From positions 520,112 to 584,111 of the forward strand of contig JAJKFH010001826.1 of NCBI GenBank assembly GCA_023333565.1: a stretch of 64,000 nucleotides of DNA. The letters run 5' to 3'. The notes beneath the pieces are model-generated. The model was not told the origin of the DNA. It saw only the letters and a list, made by a program, of their open reading frames with translations, and made no database searches. Within the stretch, counting starts at the first letter, position 1. Each line of letters begins with the position of its first letter. This DNA is from Puffinus mauretanicus (lineage: Eukaryota > Chordata > Aves > Procellariiformes > Procellariidae). Below are positions 23,620-37,204 of the stretch, piece after piece. The translations under genes were made by a program, and so were the position numbers.

Positions 23620-26600
23620 CCTTGCAGCATCCACGAACAAGTGAAGTGCTTCCCTACCTCTGTCTGCAGGCACATACACACTCCACTCCGTGGGTTTTCA
23701 TACCTGTTTCTGAAGGGACGGTTTAGATATAACACTGATACTTGAGCTGTTCCTAAAAGAGAAGAGTTTTCAGATAGTCCTTGGCGTACAGATTTTTCAA
23801 AATCTCATTAGAAGTCTGACTAATTTTGGTAGCAGCATGATCTACAGGCCATGCCTACCCCTATGGCAGCTGATATCCACTGTGGTATCTGGATCTGTGA
23901 GCAGGAGGAGAATGACAGTTTGGCATCAATTAGGAGAGCGCACAAACTCTTAGAAAACACTGGAGATTTATTTTGTTGTCTGAAACATGGTTTTTAACCT
24001 GGAAATACTTCATCTCTGCAGAGCTGTGTATTTCTCCCTTGGTGACGGGGAAAGCTTTGCAGCTGTTCGGGTTAATGTGTTCCTGTTTTGTCCGCTGACA
24101 TTTAAACTGGAGGATACACAGCATTCTTCAAAGCTTGATTGGCACATGGAAGTAAAACGTGTAATCAGTGTTAATCTCCTAGTCTATTACTACTGTCTTT
24201 CATAATCTACATATATTTTACAAAATTCTTTAGAAAGAAATGCTATCAGAGCAAATGATGCATCAAATTCAAACAGGCCATCAAGATTGCTAATGGATTT
24301 TAATAGCAGCTATTACAGCATAATGGTATTTTCCCAACAGCTGTTTGTTTATAAAATTTTCAGTTGACAAGACCTTTATGTCCAATCCCAGGAGACATCC
24401 CTCAATTCATTTATAATCATTTGGTTCAACCTACACATAAATGCTGTCTTATTTGCATTGGGTGTGTTTGTATATGTGTATAGGACATGAGCAACTACCA
24501 CGGCAATGAAAATGATGGGGAACCTTACAAGCTAAACTAATTAGTGTGTATCTTTTGACTTTAACAGCAAATAAGTGTTTTACATGTTTCTTCTCGCTTC
24601 CTACTCTTGAATAGCTCATTGCAACTAAGAAACAGCTGCCTGGATTATAGCCTATTTTATGTCTCAAACTGACATGATTATTTGTTTAGTTCCATGTAGC
24701 TGCATCTGTTTAAGACTTTGAAACACAGTGCTAGGTGTCACAAGGGCATAACTGGGACAACTGGGCCACAGACAATGGCACAATGTGGCCTTCAGAAGTG
24801 GTGGAGAAGCATTAGAGGAAAAAGATCTCAACAGGCTTCCAAAGTTTGATCTGAGCTGGAAGACCTGCCAGAGAGAAAAACAAAAAAGTATGACTTTTTC
24901 CAGGTTTGGGTTTTTTTTTTTTGTTTGGGTTTTGGAGGGTTTTTGTTTGTTTGTTTTATGTTTTTTAATGTATGATCAAATACTTTTGGATATCTATTAG
25001 ATCCAAAACCACAAAAAAATAGGAAACCAGGACCCTGGCATGCTTTTTCCATTGAGTCATGTTCAGAATTGAAATGCACTTTACCAAATGAGATTTTTTT
25101 TTTTTAAGTATTGAGAGGATAACTAGGAATGGAAGCTAACTATGAACTGAGCAGAAAAATTGTTAATTTTATTGAATGAGTTTTTTAGAAGTTGCACACT
25201 TGCAGATGGCTGTTACTCCAGCTTTTTTCCCGATTCTCAAGCTGCCTATGTAATATAAATTTTTGAATAACAGTTAATGCTGAAGTCTGGATAAATGCCT
25301 TTTAGTATATGTGCTAATGGACAAATTTTTTCCAGAAACAGCTAGACCTAACTAATTTGGCTAGCAAATATCCTACTAACAACAAACACTAGAGAATTTT
25401 TGAGGATATAGGACAAGACAGAAAAATCACACACTTCACTTGAAACAATGCTCTCTTTGGACAGTAGATGGCTCCAATTTTCCACAGAAGAAAGCTATTA
25501 CTAAAATTCTCAGCCAAGACTGTCAGTTCCACAATGCAAGAACAGGGGAGTTGCTATGCAGTAAGCAGGATATGAATAAACAAGCTGTTAAATGGGTACT
25601 GTTTGTGCGTAGTGTTAGGTAGCCAGCTTACAAAAGGCACCTTTCACCCACACCATAAATGTTCTCCTGGGTAGTTAGCTTATAGTAAACGTCAACCCCA
25701 GCCAGGCTCTGTATATTCACGTTCTATCTCTGTGCTTGCTAATCAACGTGGTCTGATAAGCACTTAGCCATCTCAAGTAAGCAGGAAACTTACTAACAGA
25801 AGAATCTTTACATTTTTTTCATGGAGTGCCTTGGCATTCATGGAGTTTTACACGGAGAGCTACCGCCTTCTCTTCCTAGTCCTTTCAATACTGTACCATC
25901 ACTTACCACTGCTATTTGGCTTACCCTGCTTTTTCACATCCATTCTGCAAAGCAAAGCTATTAGCAGAAGTTTTCATGCCAGAAGTAGTACTAAAAAGTT
26001 AACAAAAATATTGTTTCTCCCAAGACACATGGTCTAAGGCCTTTTGTCTGCCCCCATGTTTGCCAAGAGAGTTATGGTCAGATCTAGTTCTGGCCTTGCA
26101 GCTGATAAGAGGAAAGCAATTAGAAAGCACAATCTAAATGTGACCAAGTAAAATACTAGTACTTTCTATCTTTAACTAGCTATAGAAGAGTTAGTCGTAA
26201 AAAAATCCACCTATGAAATTAGACTGCAAAACCCACAACTGATATTTATAAACCAGATGGCATAAAAAAATAGACAAAAGCTCGACTCTTACTGGTTACT
26301 AGCAACTCACTAGCATCATTCTGGAAAGAGCCTAGCTTGATGGGAGATACTGCTTGAGAACAAGCAGTGATACTTTGGAGCGGTCTATCCAGAAAAACAT
26401 AAGAAAAAAATACTGATTCAAGGCTGATATTTTTCCTGTTTACAGGTGGACCCTCCTATCTTACATGAGGACCTCATGCCTATGGATATGCCACTAAATA
26501 TCTTCGATTGGTTTTAACCAAGAAATTCACAAATATATAAAAGAAAAATTATTTTATCTGTTAGTTTTGGAACTCTGAGAAACTGCTTGGATTTGAGCTT

Positions 26601-27233
26601 CAAGAACTTACCCATATGTCACAGTATTATTTAATTTTGTTGGATGCCATAAAAAAGAACATTTGCCTTAACTTGTCTGGAAAGTGCACAATGTATGTGT
26701 AGGTACCTTCATGTTAGTATGCAAAAAGTTTCCCAATGCCTTATTTTTCCTTCATCTCATCCATGATGTCTCCAGAAGGTTTGTTCAAGGACTTTGCAGT
26801 AAGTTAGACATATTCTAAGATACCATCATAAGTGGTCTCTACATTAGAATTACGAAAGTTTATATATAGACTATATAGTCTTCTGGCTTACTTCTTTTGG
26901 GTTGTCATGACACCACAATGATTGGTGGATTTTCCACCTTTGGCCAAAAGGAAATTTCAAGCTCAGCTCAAAACATGGCAAAGAAAGCTTAAGAAATCTA
27001 AAAGAAGGCTGGGATGGGAGATGAAAGATGACCAATCTTCTCCATGAAGCTTTCTTTTAAAGGTCTAATAGCTTTTCAAAGAACAGTGAGAAAATGAAAG
27101 CATAGTCTTAAAGAAAACACCTAAAAATTATTAAAGGCAACACTCAGACTTGAGGTCTAAACTTTTATTTACTGTTAGAGCTGCTTGTGGAAATAAACTT
27201 GTTTAAACAAATCTAACGTATATGTATTTTGTA
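23620..27233 (-). other. PRUNE2 intron 6, internal segment
   Basis: Non-coding intron. A T/G-rich low-complexity run (T tract followed by GTTT repeats) lies at about 24,908-24,963. The segment about 24,240-24,420 has mixed composition with TAAT and CAGCTG motifs and looks less degenerate than its surroundings. No gene was recognised. Confidence 0.65.
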
Positions 27234-27299
27234 CTGTATATGTACTGAATATTTTATATATACTGTATATAACCTGTATATATACTGAATATTTCATAT
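27234..27299. repeat. Short AT-rich tandem duplication, 40-bp period
   Basis: Two 26-bp copies, at 27,234-27,259 and 27,274-27,299, agree at 24 of 26 positions. Each begins CTGTATAT and contains ACTGAATATTT. A truncated third piece (CTGTATATAA) lies between them at about 27,262. The whole 27,210-27,365 stretch is dense in TATA/ATAT. Confidence 0.75.
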
Positions 27300-28195
27300 T
27301 TCAGTGTCTGAGTGCATATATACATTGTCAAAATAATATATTTTTAAGTATATAAACACACATATACACTACAGCTTACGCCTTTCAGTTCAAGTTGATC
27401 CAGTACAGCCAATCAGTAAGTAGTCAGGAAATTAAGACTTTACAAATACTGAAATTCAGAAAAACACTGTTTATCCAAATAGCACAAATAAGTTGTGGGT
27501 CAGCAAGTTTATTTAGATTAAGAATGTTACAGTGAAATATTCTAAAAGGAAAGATAAACAACAGAACATATTAACTTATTTGTGGTCATTTTTAATTTAA
27601 AAAGTTTGGGTAAAGGATGACCTATTATATACTTCAGAGTTTAATGCCTCAAACTCTCCTGATATCACTGTTGTAGAAAAGCATAGCAATAACCACAGAA
27701 GTAAAAGCTATGTAGATGTCTGTCTTTATAGTAAGTATTCTGGCTGATGTGCTTCACCCACCATTAAGTTCCCACAATTTAGGTTTTAAAGTACAGCCAT
27801 GCTCTGACACAACCACCGCAGAAACCAAGTAGTTCCTGCAATTAAAGCTGTGTTGCAACCTATTTTGGCGACATATATAATACTCAGCCATCTCAATTAC
27901 TCCAAGAAGGTCAGAAGACTTTTTAAGTTTAAATTGCTATTTGAAGAACTCAGAGTACTAAATTTAATTCTTGCCGCTGTTACAGGCTTCCCATAAGATC
28001 TCCGACATATTCTGCATCCTCCACCTTGTGTACCATGCTGACCCAAGGAACCTTCCATCAAATGACAAAACTAGAGATTCCAAAAAGAAATTGAAGATAC
28101 AAAGTATTTGACAGATGCCTACTCGAAAGCAATTTTCAGCAGTTCAATATGTACCATGTAAACTTACTCTCTGAATAGTTTTCTGTACAGTAAAT

Positions 28196-28212
28196 GGGGG
28201 GGGGGAAGGGGG
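28196..28212 (+). repeat. G-rich run, possible G-quadruplex
   Basis: Ten consecutive G, AA, then five G on the + strand (the template strand of PRUNE2). The run can supply four G-tracts only if the G10 is split, so folding is plausible but not certain. Confidence 0.5.
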
Positions 28213-30884
28213 AGCCAACGCTCTTCAGAGTTTTCCTTGCGTGTTTCTTGTACTTTCAGTGTAGTACAGAATGGTATGCAAATATATCATACTATATATA
28301 CCGGAATGCTATCTCTTCCGTATAGAATACATATAATTAAACTCTTTTTCTGAACAGTACATTACATTTCCTTGTACTACTGAACAAGCACTGCATGTCT
28401 CGCTGACACTGATGAGTGAAGTGAGAATTTTGTACATCAGATACTCATACAGGAGGAGATTAAGGGAGTACTGAGTTTTTTTAGCTCAATTCATAAATCA
28501 TTATGTGATCTTTCAGGATTCATAATGATCCATAAGAATAAAATTTCACAGAACTAGCATGAAAACTACATAAGATGATGTTATTAATACACAGCTACTC
28601 AAATATTTTGTCTCAATAGTAAGAAATTTGTCTATTCCGCAGTGGGAAATCTATGTAAAATAAAATGTAATGCAAAATTTCTAACAATGGCAAATGGATG
28701 CAAAGCTGGAGCAGAAAATATAATGTATCATTTGCTATGATCATAATAAATTGGTAGCCTTTAAAAGGAACAAACAACTTCAATATTTTTTAACACAAAC
28801 CAAATGTATACCCTGTTTCCACCAATCGCTTGAATGTAAAATTCTTTTGTCTCACTGACAAGAAAGCTAGCGCATATTTGTGTCTCTTGGTTTCTGTTAA
28901 CTTCTCTTTAGTTATTCTTACTGAACAAGTTATGCACTATTTATTTCATTATTAGGAACTCCTCCTAAGCTGTTCATAGAACTGTCTAATGAATGGGAGG
29001 TAATCTACCACTGCTATCATCAAGTTAATAAATTTAGCTGTGGTTTTATTGGTACTGAGCATTATTCTAAGAGAGACACAAGTACAGTTAACTGTAATAA
29101 TGCCTGATAACACTCAATCCTGATCTTCATGGAACTTATAAATACTGAGTAAACATGTTCTGCATCATCTCTCAAACAAGTCTACATCCTGTGTTCTCAC
29201 CAAAAAATACCCTCTTTTATGTATAAATGGAACTTACAACACTGAATAACTGGCTCTCTACTTACTAGATGAGATTCTGATTTCAATTGTGTCTCGTAAG
29301 ATGAAAAATGGTTTCAAATGAGTTAATATAAGTAACTGGAGACAATTTACATTGGAGAAATACCAATACCAATGCATTGAAGAGATACCAATATATTTAA
29401 TCAAACATCTTTCCAGATAGGATGAGTTTCAATGTCTTTCATGTTTCTCTCTTTTTTATTCTATATTATATGGAGAATTGCTTAGGGCCTTATGAATTTT
29501 TAGTATTGACTTATTTCACATAAATTAATGAATAAAATATTTCTATATAGCAAGATATTTCATCAGAGAATGCAAAACAATGTCCAGGATCCTAATAAAT
29601 ACCGTTATGTCTGAAATGAGTTATCTCAGTAGTGACTTGGGCTCAGATTTATTGTACAGTTCATCAACTTCTCAGCATGCTGGATAATGAATGTTTCATT
29701 TACATTGCTAATTGCCAAGCCATGGTTCCTTCAACCTTTAACCCTTACGCTTTATCACATTATCACCATATGTCAATATAATTGCATTTAACATTCCAAA
29801 TAACTAACTTTTTCACGAGGTCAGGAGATCCTTTTTTTAAAGCTTTACCAGTGTGATGTCTTTAAAACTACCAAGAAAACCAGCATTATACAGATACTGC
29901 AAAACTAATGCAATTTTTTCTTCAGGAAAACAAAGCTGCTATCTTCTGACTCAAAATAAGCTCTTTTCTGTTAAAATCTGCATTTGCCCATTGTAACAAA
30001 ATCACTTATACTTCTGTGAAGAGCTTCACCTTTACTGTCTGTGATTATGAAACACTATTAACTAAGACCTAATATGAGGTATCTTCTGCATCTGCATGAG
30101 ATTTTTGTCTCTAGTTTTCTTTGAATTATGCATTTATTTCCACATACCATATCATCTTGATCTTCATTTTGCTTTGTCCAAATAGTAAAATATTTTATTG
30201 TAGGTACCATCCAAGGTGCTGTCTTAGGCTATGTCTATGATACAACAGCATTGCTACTCATCTGCTTACAACTGTACTTTCCCTCAATGGAAACTGGACT
30301 GTATCTTACCTCTAGAATATCCTTTGGACAACGTTAATTCACTCTGCACCTGACAGCCCCTTTCTTTCAGTTGACTTTCACCACAAATACTTCTTCCAGC
30401 TCTGAAATCTGCATTGTCAATAGCAAAGTTTAAGTGAAATCATACACAGAATAAGCCGTTCTGGAAAAAGATTTTACTACCAAGGGTAACTGAGTCAGTT
30501 TTACTGCTTGTGCATGGTCAAACTTAAGAGAGAAACGACATTCCTGGTTGGTAACAGTTATGTCAGCAGAGACTCTGGCCTCTCTCCATTTCTTTGAAAC
30601 AAGAAACTTTGGCAAGGTATTCTCTCAGAACAAGTCTGAATTTCAGAAAGCTAGAAATTTATTTCTCAGGATCTGAGTCAGGAATCTAGATGCACCCTCA
30701 GAGACAGAAATGAGCACCAAACTGCATTAAAATAAAGAAAATGGGTAATTAAAGATGAAACAGAGTGAGCCTAATTCATTTTCCATGTAACAAAAATTTC
30801 ATGTTACACAGCAGGTAGCACGTATTTCAGACAACTCAGATGTTCCTCACATATACGTAGTGCATATATATATACACACATAAA

Positions 30885-30912
30885 TGTATGCCACACTTTT
30901 ATGTGGCATGCA
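30885..30912. repeat. Inverted repeat with 11-bp arms, one G-T mismatch
   Basis: TGTATGCCACA (30,885-30,895) and TGTGGCATGCA (30,902-30,912) are complementary except for one position that would be a G-T wobble; the loop has six bases. It lies next to a TA/CA microsatellite-like stretch in intron 6. Confidence 0.75.
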
Positions 30913-33900
30913 GTGCCACAAACTAGTGGCCTCATCTCTAAGAACAATCCTATGGCACAGTCTTGAAGCCCACAAGTCGGTGAAGCTTCAAGTTGGTTTA
31001 TATCACACCTCATACTGGTTTAGGCCTTTATGTTCTGTGCCATAGTAGCTCACTTTCCTCTTCTGCCATCATTTCGTACCTCTTCTCTGACTCTTGGAAT
31101 GTCCTTTCTCACCAGACATCAAATCCCTGAAAGCTCCTTTCTTTCAGTTGCTTCCACCACCCGATTTACTGCAGAAACTTCGCCTGACTCAATGCACAGA
31201 AGACTGCAACATAATAACCACGCTTTAAAATTTTAAACTATAATGGAGTTGCAGGGATGAAATACCCAGCATATCTTACGAGGTTCACATACCCCTCTCT
31301 TGCAACTACAAAATAATAAGTTTTAGCACGTACTGCTGTTAGCACGACCCTCTTGCCAAGCTGTAGACAATCCCTTTTCAAATCACCTGCAGCATCCACC
31401 CAGTAAACATCCATTTGTCATTGCCTGACTGATCATCTTCCTGGATGTCACAGAGAAGGACTGTTTCTGCTCCCTGCTAGCTTGGACAAGACATAACCTT
31501 CTGATTTACCTATACATAAAACATGAGAAAAGGCTGGAATCAGAACCATAAAACCCCTTTGAATTAGATTAGGGGTATGGGTTTTTTTTCTTCAAAGTGT
31601 TTCAATCCATTAAATATATATAAAAAAGGCAAAAAAATCAAATTCCGTGTTACCACTGGGAAATGAATATTCCTCCATGCACACCAGCTGAGACTCAGCA
31701 CAAGTATTTCGCTTAAAAGAATTCCTAAATATGAGGAACTTTTAGGAGTATATGTCAAACAGTGTGTTCCTAAGAGATTTAAGCATATTGTGGTTATCCA
31801 TTTCCAGCTGTTTCTGTGGAGTCAAACTTTGTTTTTATGTTAACAGATAACATTATTATCATATTTTGGGAAGAATAGTGGCATCAAGCACAGATACATC
31901 ACTGACTGTGCAGAACACCATTTGAAAATATGCTTGTTTTTTGAGTCTTTAATAATGGATCAAAAATATAGCCAAATTCAATGCCACTTTAAATGTGTTC
32001 TGAATGTGAGTTCACATGACTGAGTGTACAGTACACAAAGGATCCCTCATCACTTAATTTACTTTAACCTCCCAACCATTTCCACTTGACAGAAGACACT
32101 GTAAATTAACATTTTTCTAAAATGGTTGAAGCATAAAATCCACGGAGTCCCAAAATTCACCAGTGGCACCTGACTTCAGCTGTCTGTTATTCACAGAAAT
32201 TTAAATGCATAAATAGGAATTAGTAAAGTGACTGCTTTCATGGTTCTGTCCACCCAGGCATCTTGAAAATCTCACTGTATATTTTACTGCTACACTGATA
32301 GTACTAGAAGTCCACGGGAAGTGAGGCTGAGGTTTGACTTCTGAGTAAATATTGGTTTATACTACAAAACACAATTCCATTACCTCAGAGGATCTATGTA
32401 AGTGTAACTGACTGGAACACTGTAAACAATTAGGCTAATGATATACATGAAGGAAGAATTCATACTAGATGATAAAACAACCAATATTTTCTATTTATTC
32501 ATCTACAAGTATTTACAGATTACTTCATGGAGAAGATCAACAAGATGCAGCACACTAGAAGAGTATAAAATACCCAATAATAAGCAGAGAAACAAAACTG
32601 GCTCTGCCAGTTAACCCCTGTTCAAAAGACTGAACAAGGGGAAACCAAACACAACTGCAAATACTAATATACAATTTAAATACGCAACCTGTGAATCTTA
32701 CTGCCAATCTGTGGAGATCACGCTGAGAAAAACATTTAGCAGGATCCAAAGAAAGAGTTCTGTATTTATTTGAACTAAATACCTGCAGGTGTTGTAAATT
32801 AAGTATTTCCTCTTGAAGAGACTTAGAAAAAATGTTGCCCAAAGGAAATTTTATGATGATTGTTCAATGCAAGACTATTGCACTTTCTTCTAAATCTGAA
32901 CCATGCACAGTGCTCAATTATTTGGCTGAATCCTCAGATCTGGAATGGGGATATGCAGGTTTGTTGCTGGAACAGAAAGTATCCAGACGGAAAGGAATGT
33001 GCATTACCAAGGTCTATTATACAACAATAAGGCAGAGGGCAGGACTCAAACCAAGGCTTTTTTGAAGCATTTTCTTTTGTAGCAATTTCCTGTTTGGAAT
33101 TACAATATCAAGTGTGTAATGGCAGCAATTTCTATTTTCAGAACAATGCATCTGTTTATGCAATGGAGTTTCTTTTGCTCAAATATGCCTGCTCCTAACT
33201 GTCAAACAGGTGTCTGTTTTCTTTTTTTTTTTAAATATAGCAGTGCAGACCCTCCTGTGAAAAAAGTCATTCCCTGAGCTGGAAGCAGTAATGAAAGAGT
33301 GCTCACTTGGGTTGCTGATACATGCTTAGTACTTTGTGTTGCTCTCCAGTGATTTTCCACACAGGCAGGCTAAGGAGTGGGGTTGGCCAAGTTCTAAAGA
33401 GTCCTTGAAGGACGGTAGTGGCAGCGAAGTCTCTAGAGGGAGAAGGTAACCCACAGAGAGAAAGAAAGCACATATGCAACAGTAAGAGAAAGCCCCAGGA
33501 ACCCATGGGAGATGGAAGGGTTTCAAAATATCGATGTTGTGGATTTCCATGGTTGTGAGCCTCGAGAAAAATCCATACCATTATTAATTTTATATCTCTT
33601 TCTTTGCCTGTTCCAAATCCTAGCAGTGGACCAGAGCATCAACACATTCACTCAGTCGGTGATCCTCCTGTGGAGGCCTAGGGAAAAGCTAAAGCTCCCC
33701 ACGCCACAGCGAGAGCAGCAATGTGTTCACCAACTGCCCTTCATGGAGAGAGCACCGCCCTGGGGGGCCTGGCGGCGTGCCAGATCGGAGCAGGGAAGGT
33801 ATAATTTACACACTGCCATGCAAGCTCCAGCAAATCAGTCTCCTGGCAAGAAAAGCGCAGCATTTCAGTCTTCACGAACTCCCAGCAGAGTGGCAAATAG

Positions 33901-34741
33901 ATACATACTCAACTAAATGCCACAACTATATGGGCTGAACCTGAATATGCTTAGTTCAGTTTAAAAAACTGGGGTGTGGGGAGAATATTAATATTTTCAT
34001 TGCTTTTTTTTTTCTGTTCACTCACTGTGTGTTTACCATAAATTAGACCTGCTGAGAGTGTGATGCTGAGCAACCCATATGGCAAATACTCAACTGAGAG
34101 ATGTGAAAGGAAAATCACTTTTTTGTTTCTGAATTATCTCTAGTCCCTTTATTTAGAAAGTCTTGTTTAATAGCAAATACTAAGAAACAAGCCTGCTAAT
34201 GCTATTTATATAGGGAAGAAAGGATGACAAACTTTTTAGACCAAAACAATACATTTTCAGTAAAATATGGTTCAGTACGTGATGAAATCTGACAAAAAAC
34301 AGCGCTTAACTCCGTGCTCAGTTAAGATTTTTGGTTTTAAAACACAATTACAGGAGTTCTTGGTTGTACAATTGCCATTTATTCAAACTCATCCCCAAAT
34401 CCTTCTTCAGCTAAAAGAATCCACAGCTAGTGTAAATCCAGGGTCTTCTACCAACGGAAGAGTTGACCTAACAGTTCCCATTTTGGGTACAAAATTAATC
34501 TATTCCAACATTTTTCCTTTCTAGTGTGTGACACACACTCAGAGAATGAACTAGCGTACACAGATGTCTGGCATCCATGAAGCCTAAAAAAAATCAAATT
34601 CTGCATGTGGAATCAGGCACAGATTGCTGACTATATCTCTCTGGCAATCTTGCAGTGGGGGAAAAAAAGAAAATTGGACTGCAAGAAGATTCCCTGTGGA
34701 ATCTGTTTACTCTTACCTTTCTGTTTCTGTAAGTCTACATC

Positions 34742-34798
34742 TTTTTTTTTTTTTTTTCTTCCCACCCCACCCCCAGGAGAGGGAGGAGGGAGGGAGAG
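34742..34798. repeat. T16 run with C-rich then purine-rich tract
   Basis: T16 (34,742-34,757) is followed by CCCACCCCACCCCC (34,761-34,774) and then a pure AG tract with several GGG runs (34,776-34,798). The pyrimidine block followed by a purine block can fold back on itself or form G-quadruplex/i-motif structures. It may simply be an expanded low-complexity tract. Confidence 0.7.
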
Positions 34799-37164
34799 AC
34801 ATGTTTTATGAAAATTCATTGGAAATGTGACTAAGAAAAAGGCATGAACAACAGCAAGACAGAAATGCTGAAACGCAGTCAGGCTACAGAATATCTAGTA
34901 GTGAGATTTGTCCTTCTGTAAAAACAACCAGAACTAGCAATAAATAGATACCAAGTAATAGCTTTTGTTGGCAAAGGTAGAATCCAGGGTAGGAGAGATT
35001 TTCTTCAACTGGTTTCGTTGTTCATGCAAAGGAAGAAGAAAAATCATCTGGCAATGAAGACAGACAATTCTGCCAGGTCCTCTCTTTGATTTTACTACTA
35101 ACTCTACAGTCCTGTTTCACCTGAGCCAAAGAACCATGCAACCCGTATTCAGATTCATTACTTCTTTCTTGCAGAACTGACAATAACATTCTCCCAAGTG
35201 TGAAAGGGTTGTATATACGCCTGAATTCCCCATCTCTACAATGCAAATACTGTGATTTTTCTTATTTGGGGAAGATAAAATAATCAGCTGCCATAGTTTT
35301 CATTTGGCATAAACTTAGTGGCCCCAATAAACCTCTTCCTGTTTTATATCAGCATAAGTGCTGTGTTTATCTCGTGTTCAGAGGGAAAGAGGACTATAAG
35401 AATCCTGGAAGAGAGCCGTCCGATATGCATTAGAAATTCTGATGCATTGAGAGTTACATAATCACAGCTGAAGAAAGTACCCTGTGCTAACTTTTTTATC
35501 TAAACAGTAATGAAAACTCTGTGGCTTTGTATAAAACCACAAGAATTATGCTAGCATGAGAAAGGAAAATCTCTCCATAGCTAAGTTTTCAGTCAAAGCA
35601 TGATTTTGTTATTAACTACAAATCACAAACATGGAGAAAGTTATGAAACTCAAATTACTGAGATTTATTCTTCAGACAGAATAATGTAAAAAAAAAAAAA
35701 AAGCAAATAGGAAAAAAAAAGAAATGCTAAAAACCTACCTAAGACCTTTAACACTTCCTACTCTTTTTATCATAATCAATAAATTCAATCTGTACTTAGC
35801 AACTTTGGTTAATGATATTGCAATTATTTCAGAAATGGGGCAATTTCAGGACTAAAAAGAATATATTCATACATAGGATTCCTTATGGAGAAAAATAATA
35901 TAAGTCTCTATCTCCAAAGCAGTGCAAAATTACCTTGAAGGAATTTTCATTCAATACTTTATTTATCAAGTCTATACAGAGAAGGAAAAAATGGTCAAAA
36001 AGTAAGATGTTGCAATACTTGCAACATACACAGGAGTTTTGAATGTCGGTTTCTGTAGAGTCAAAGAGTCTGCAGGTTAGACTTAACCTGTATTCACTTA
36101 AATACAAAGAATAAAATTTACACAAGCAATCTAGCTATGGAGTTGCAGAAGAAACGATATTTTTTGGTGAATAACATTCATGCAGCAGCTTTATGATGAA
36201 AACTACATTTTGTTAGAGAGGCGAAGAAGCTGTGAATAATTGTGAGTACAGAAGCGGTGATCTTTCTGAGAAAAACTTTTATCTGTCTCCTAGAAAGAGA
36301 GGAAGAAAAACTGCATTCTTTGGTAGAATTACAGCTGATGTTCTTACCTACTCTGAATTTGCATATTCAAATAGGGGCTGAAGGGTTTCAACTTGAGTAA
36401 TTTTGTGGGGTTTTCTTGATCCCTGTATTATAAATGAAATATATTGAAAAGTACATAAAATTAAATAAACTTGAAGTTTTCAGCCAGACAGAACACTTGC
36501 CTTCAAGTAAGCTTGAGAGTGTACCCAGTTGCACAGAGTCGAAAGAAGGATCTTCTTCCCTGTCATCATCTAACCAGAGAACATAAATGCCGAAAAATCT
36601 TACAGAGCACTTGATTTGACTAATTCAAAATTCCAAAATGTTCTTACATCTTAAAATAACTGATAGCTTCAGGACTAGGCTCCTGATATGTAGCAGAAGG
36701 TATAAAATTCAATGGCATATGCTAAAAACACAGGCTACTGTAATGTTTACGAGTGTTAAGCGTGCACTTACATTCCAGTTCAGAAGGTGTTTTAGGTACA
36801 CGCTTTGCCAAACGGATGGAACAAAATGAGTATTTCAAGACACAGCAGACATATTTTGTTGGTTTACTGCATCAAAATATCACTATTCTAAATAAATATT
36901 GCATGATTTTAAATGTGTGGGGTTTTCTTTAATTTCTAAATGAAAAAACACAAAAGCAGTCACCAAGACAGACATTTGCTTAGAAATACCCTGTATCTCT
37001 CTATCACTTCCTGTGGCCAGTATTGCCGTCTTCTGTAGTAATGCAACACTAACACTAGCAAACCCAAAAGAAGTCTTTTTACTTATAGCTGGAATTATAT
37101 TATAACCTTGGATTGACAGTTTAATGTTCTAATCAAGTTGTTTCCCGCATAATAGCAAAGAAAA

Positions 37165-37204
37165 AATAGCAGCAAATAAATATATAATAATAGCAGCAAA
37201 TAAA
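37165..37204. repeat. 16-bp direct duplication, 24-bp period
   Basis: AATAGCAGCAAATAAA occurs at 37,165-37,180 and again at 37,189-37,204, separated by eight A/T bases. It looks like a recent local duplication. Confidence 0.8.

Larger units (their letters stand above)
27300..34741 (-). other. PRUNE2 intron 6, internal segment
   Basis: Non-coding intron. It contains a G10-AA-G5 run (28,196-28,212), a hairpin at 30,885-30,912, and a TA/CA dinucleotide stretch near 30,860-30,880. Around 33,300-33,900 short open frames overlap on both strands in slightly GC-richer sequence; none resembles a known protein. Confidence 0.65.

Noticed and set aside
33512..33916. 134-residue open frame on the + strand in intron 6
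   Set aside because: It resembles no known protein and overlaps other chance frames on both strands in a locally GC-richer stretch.
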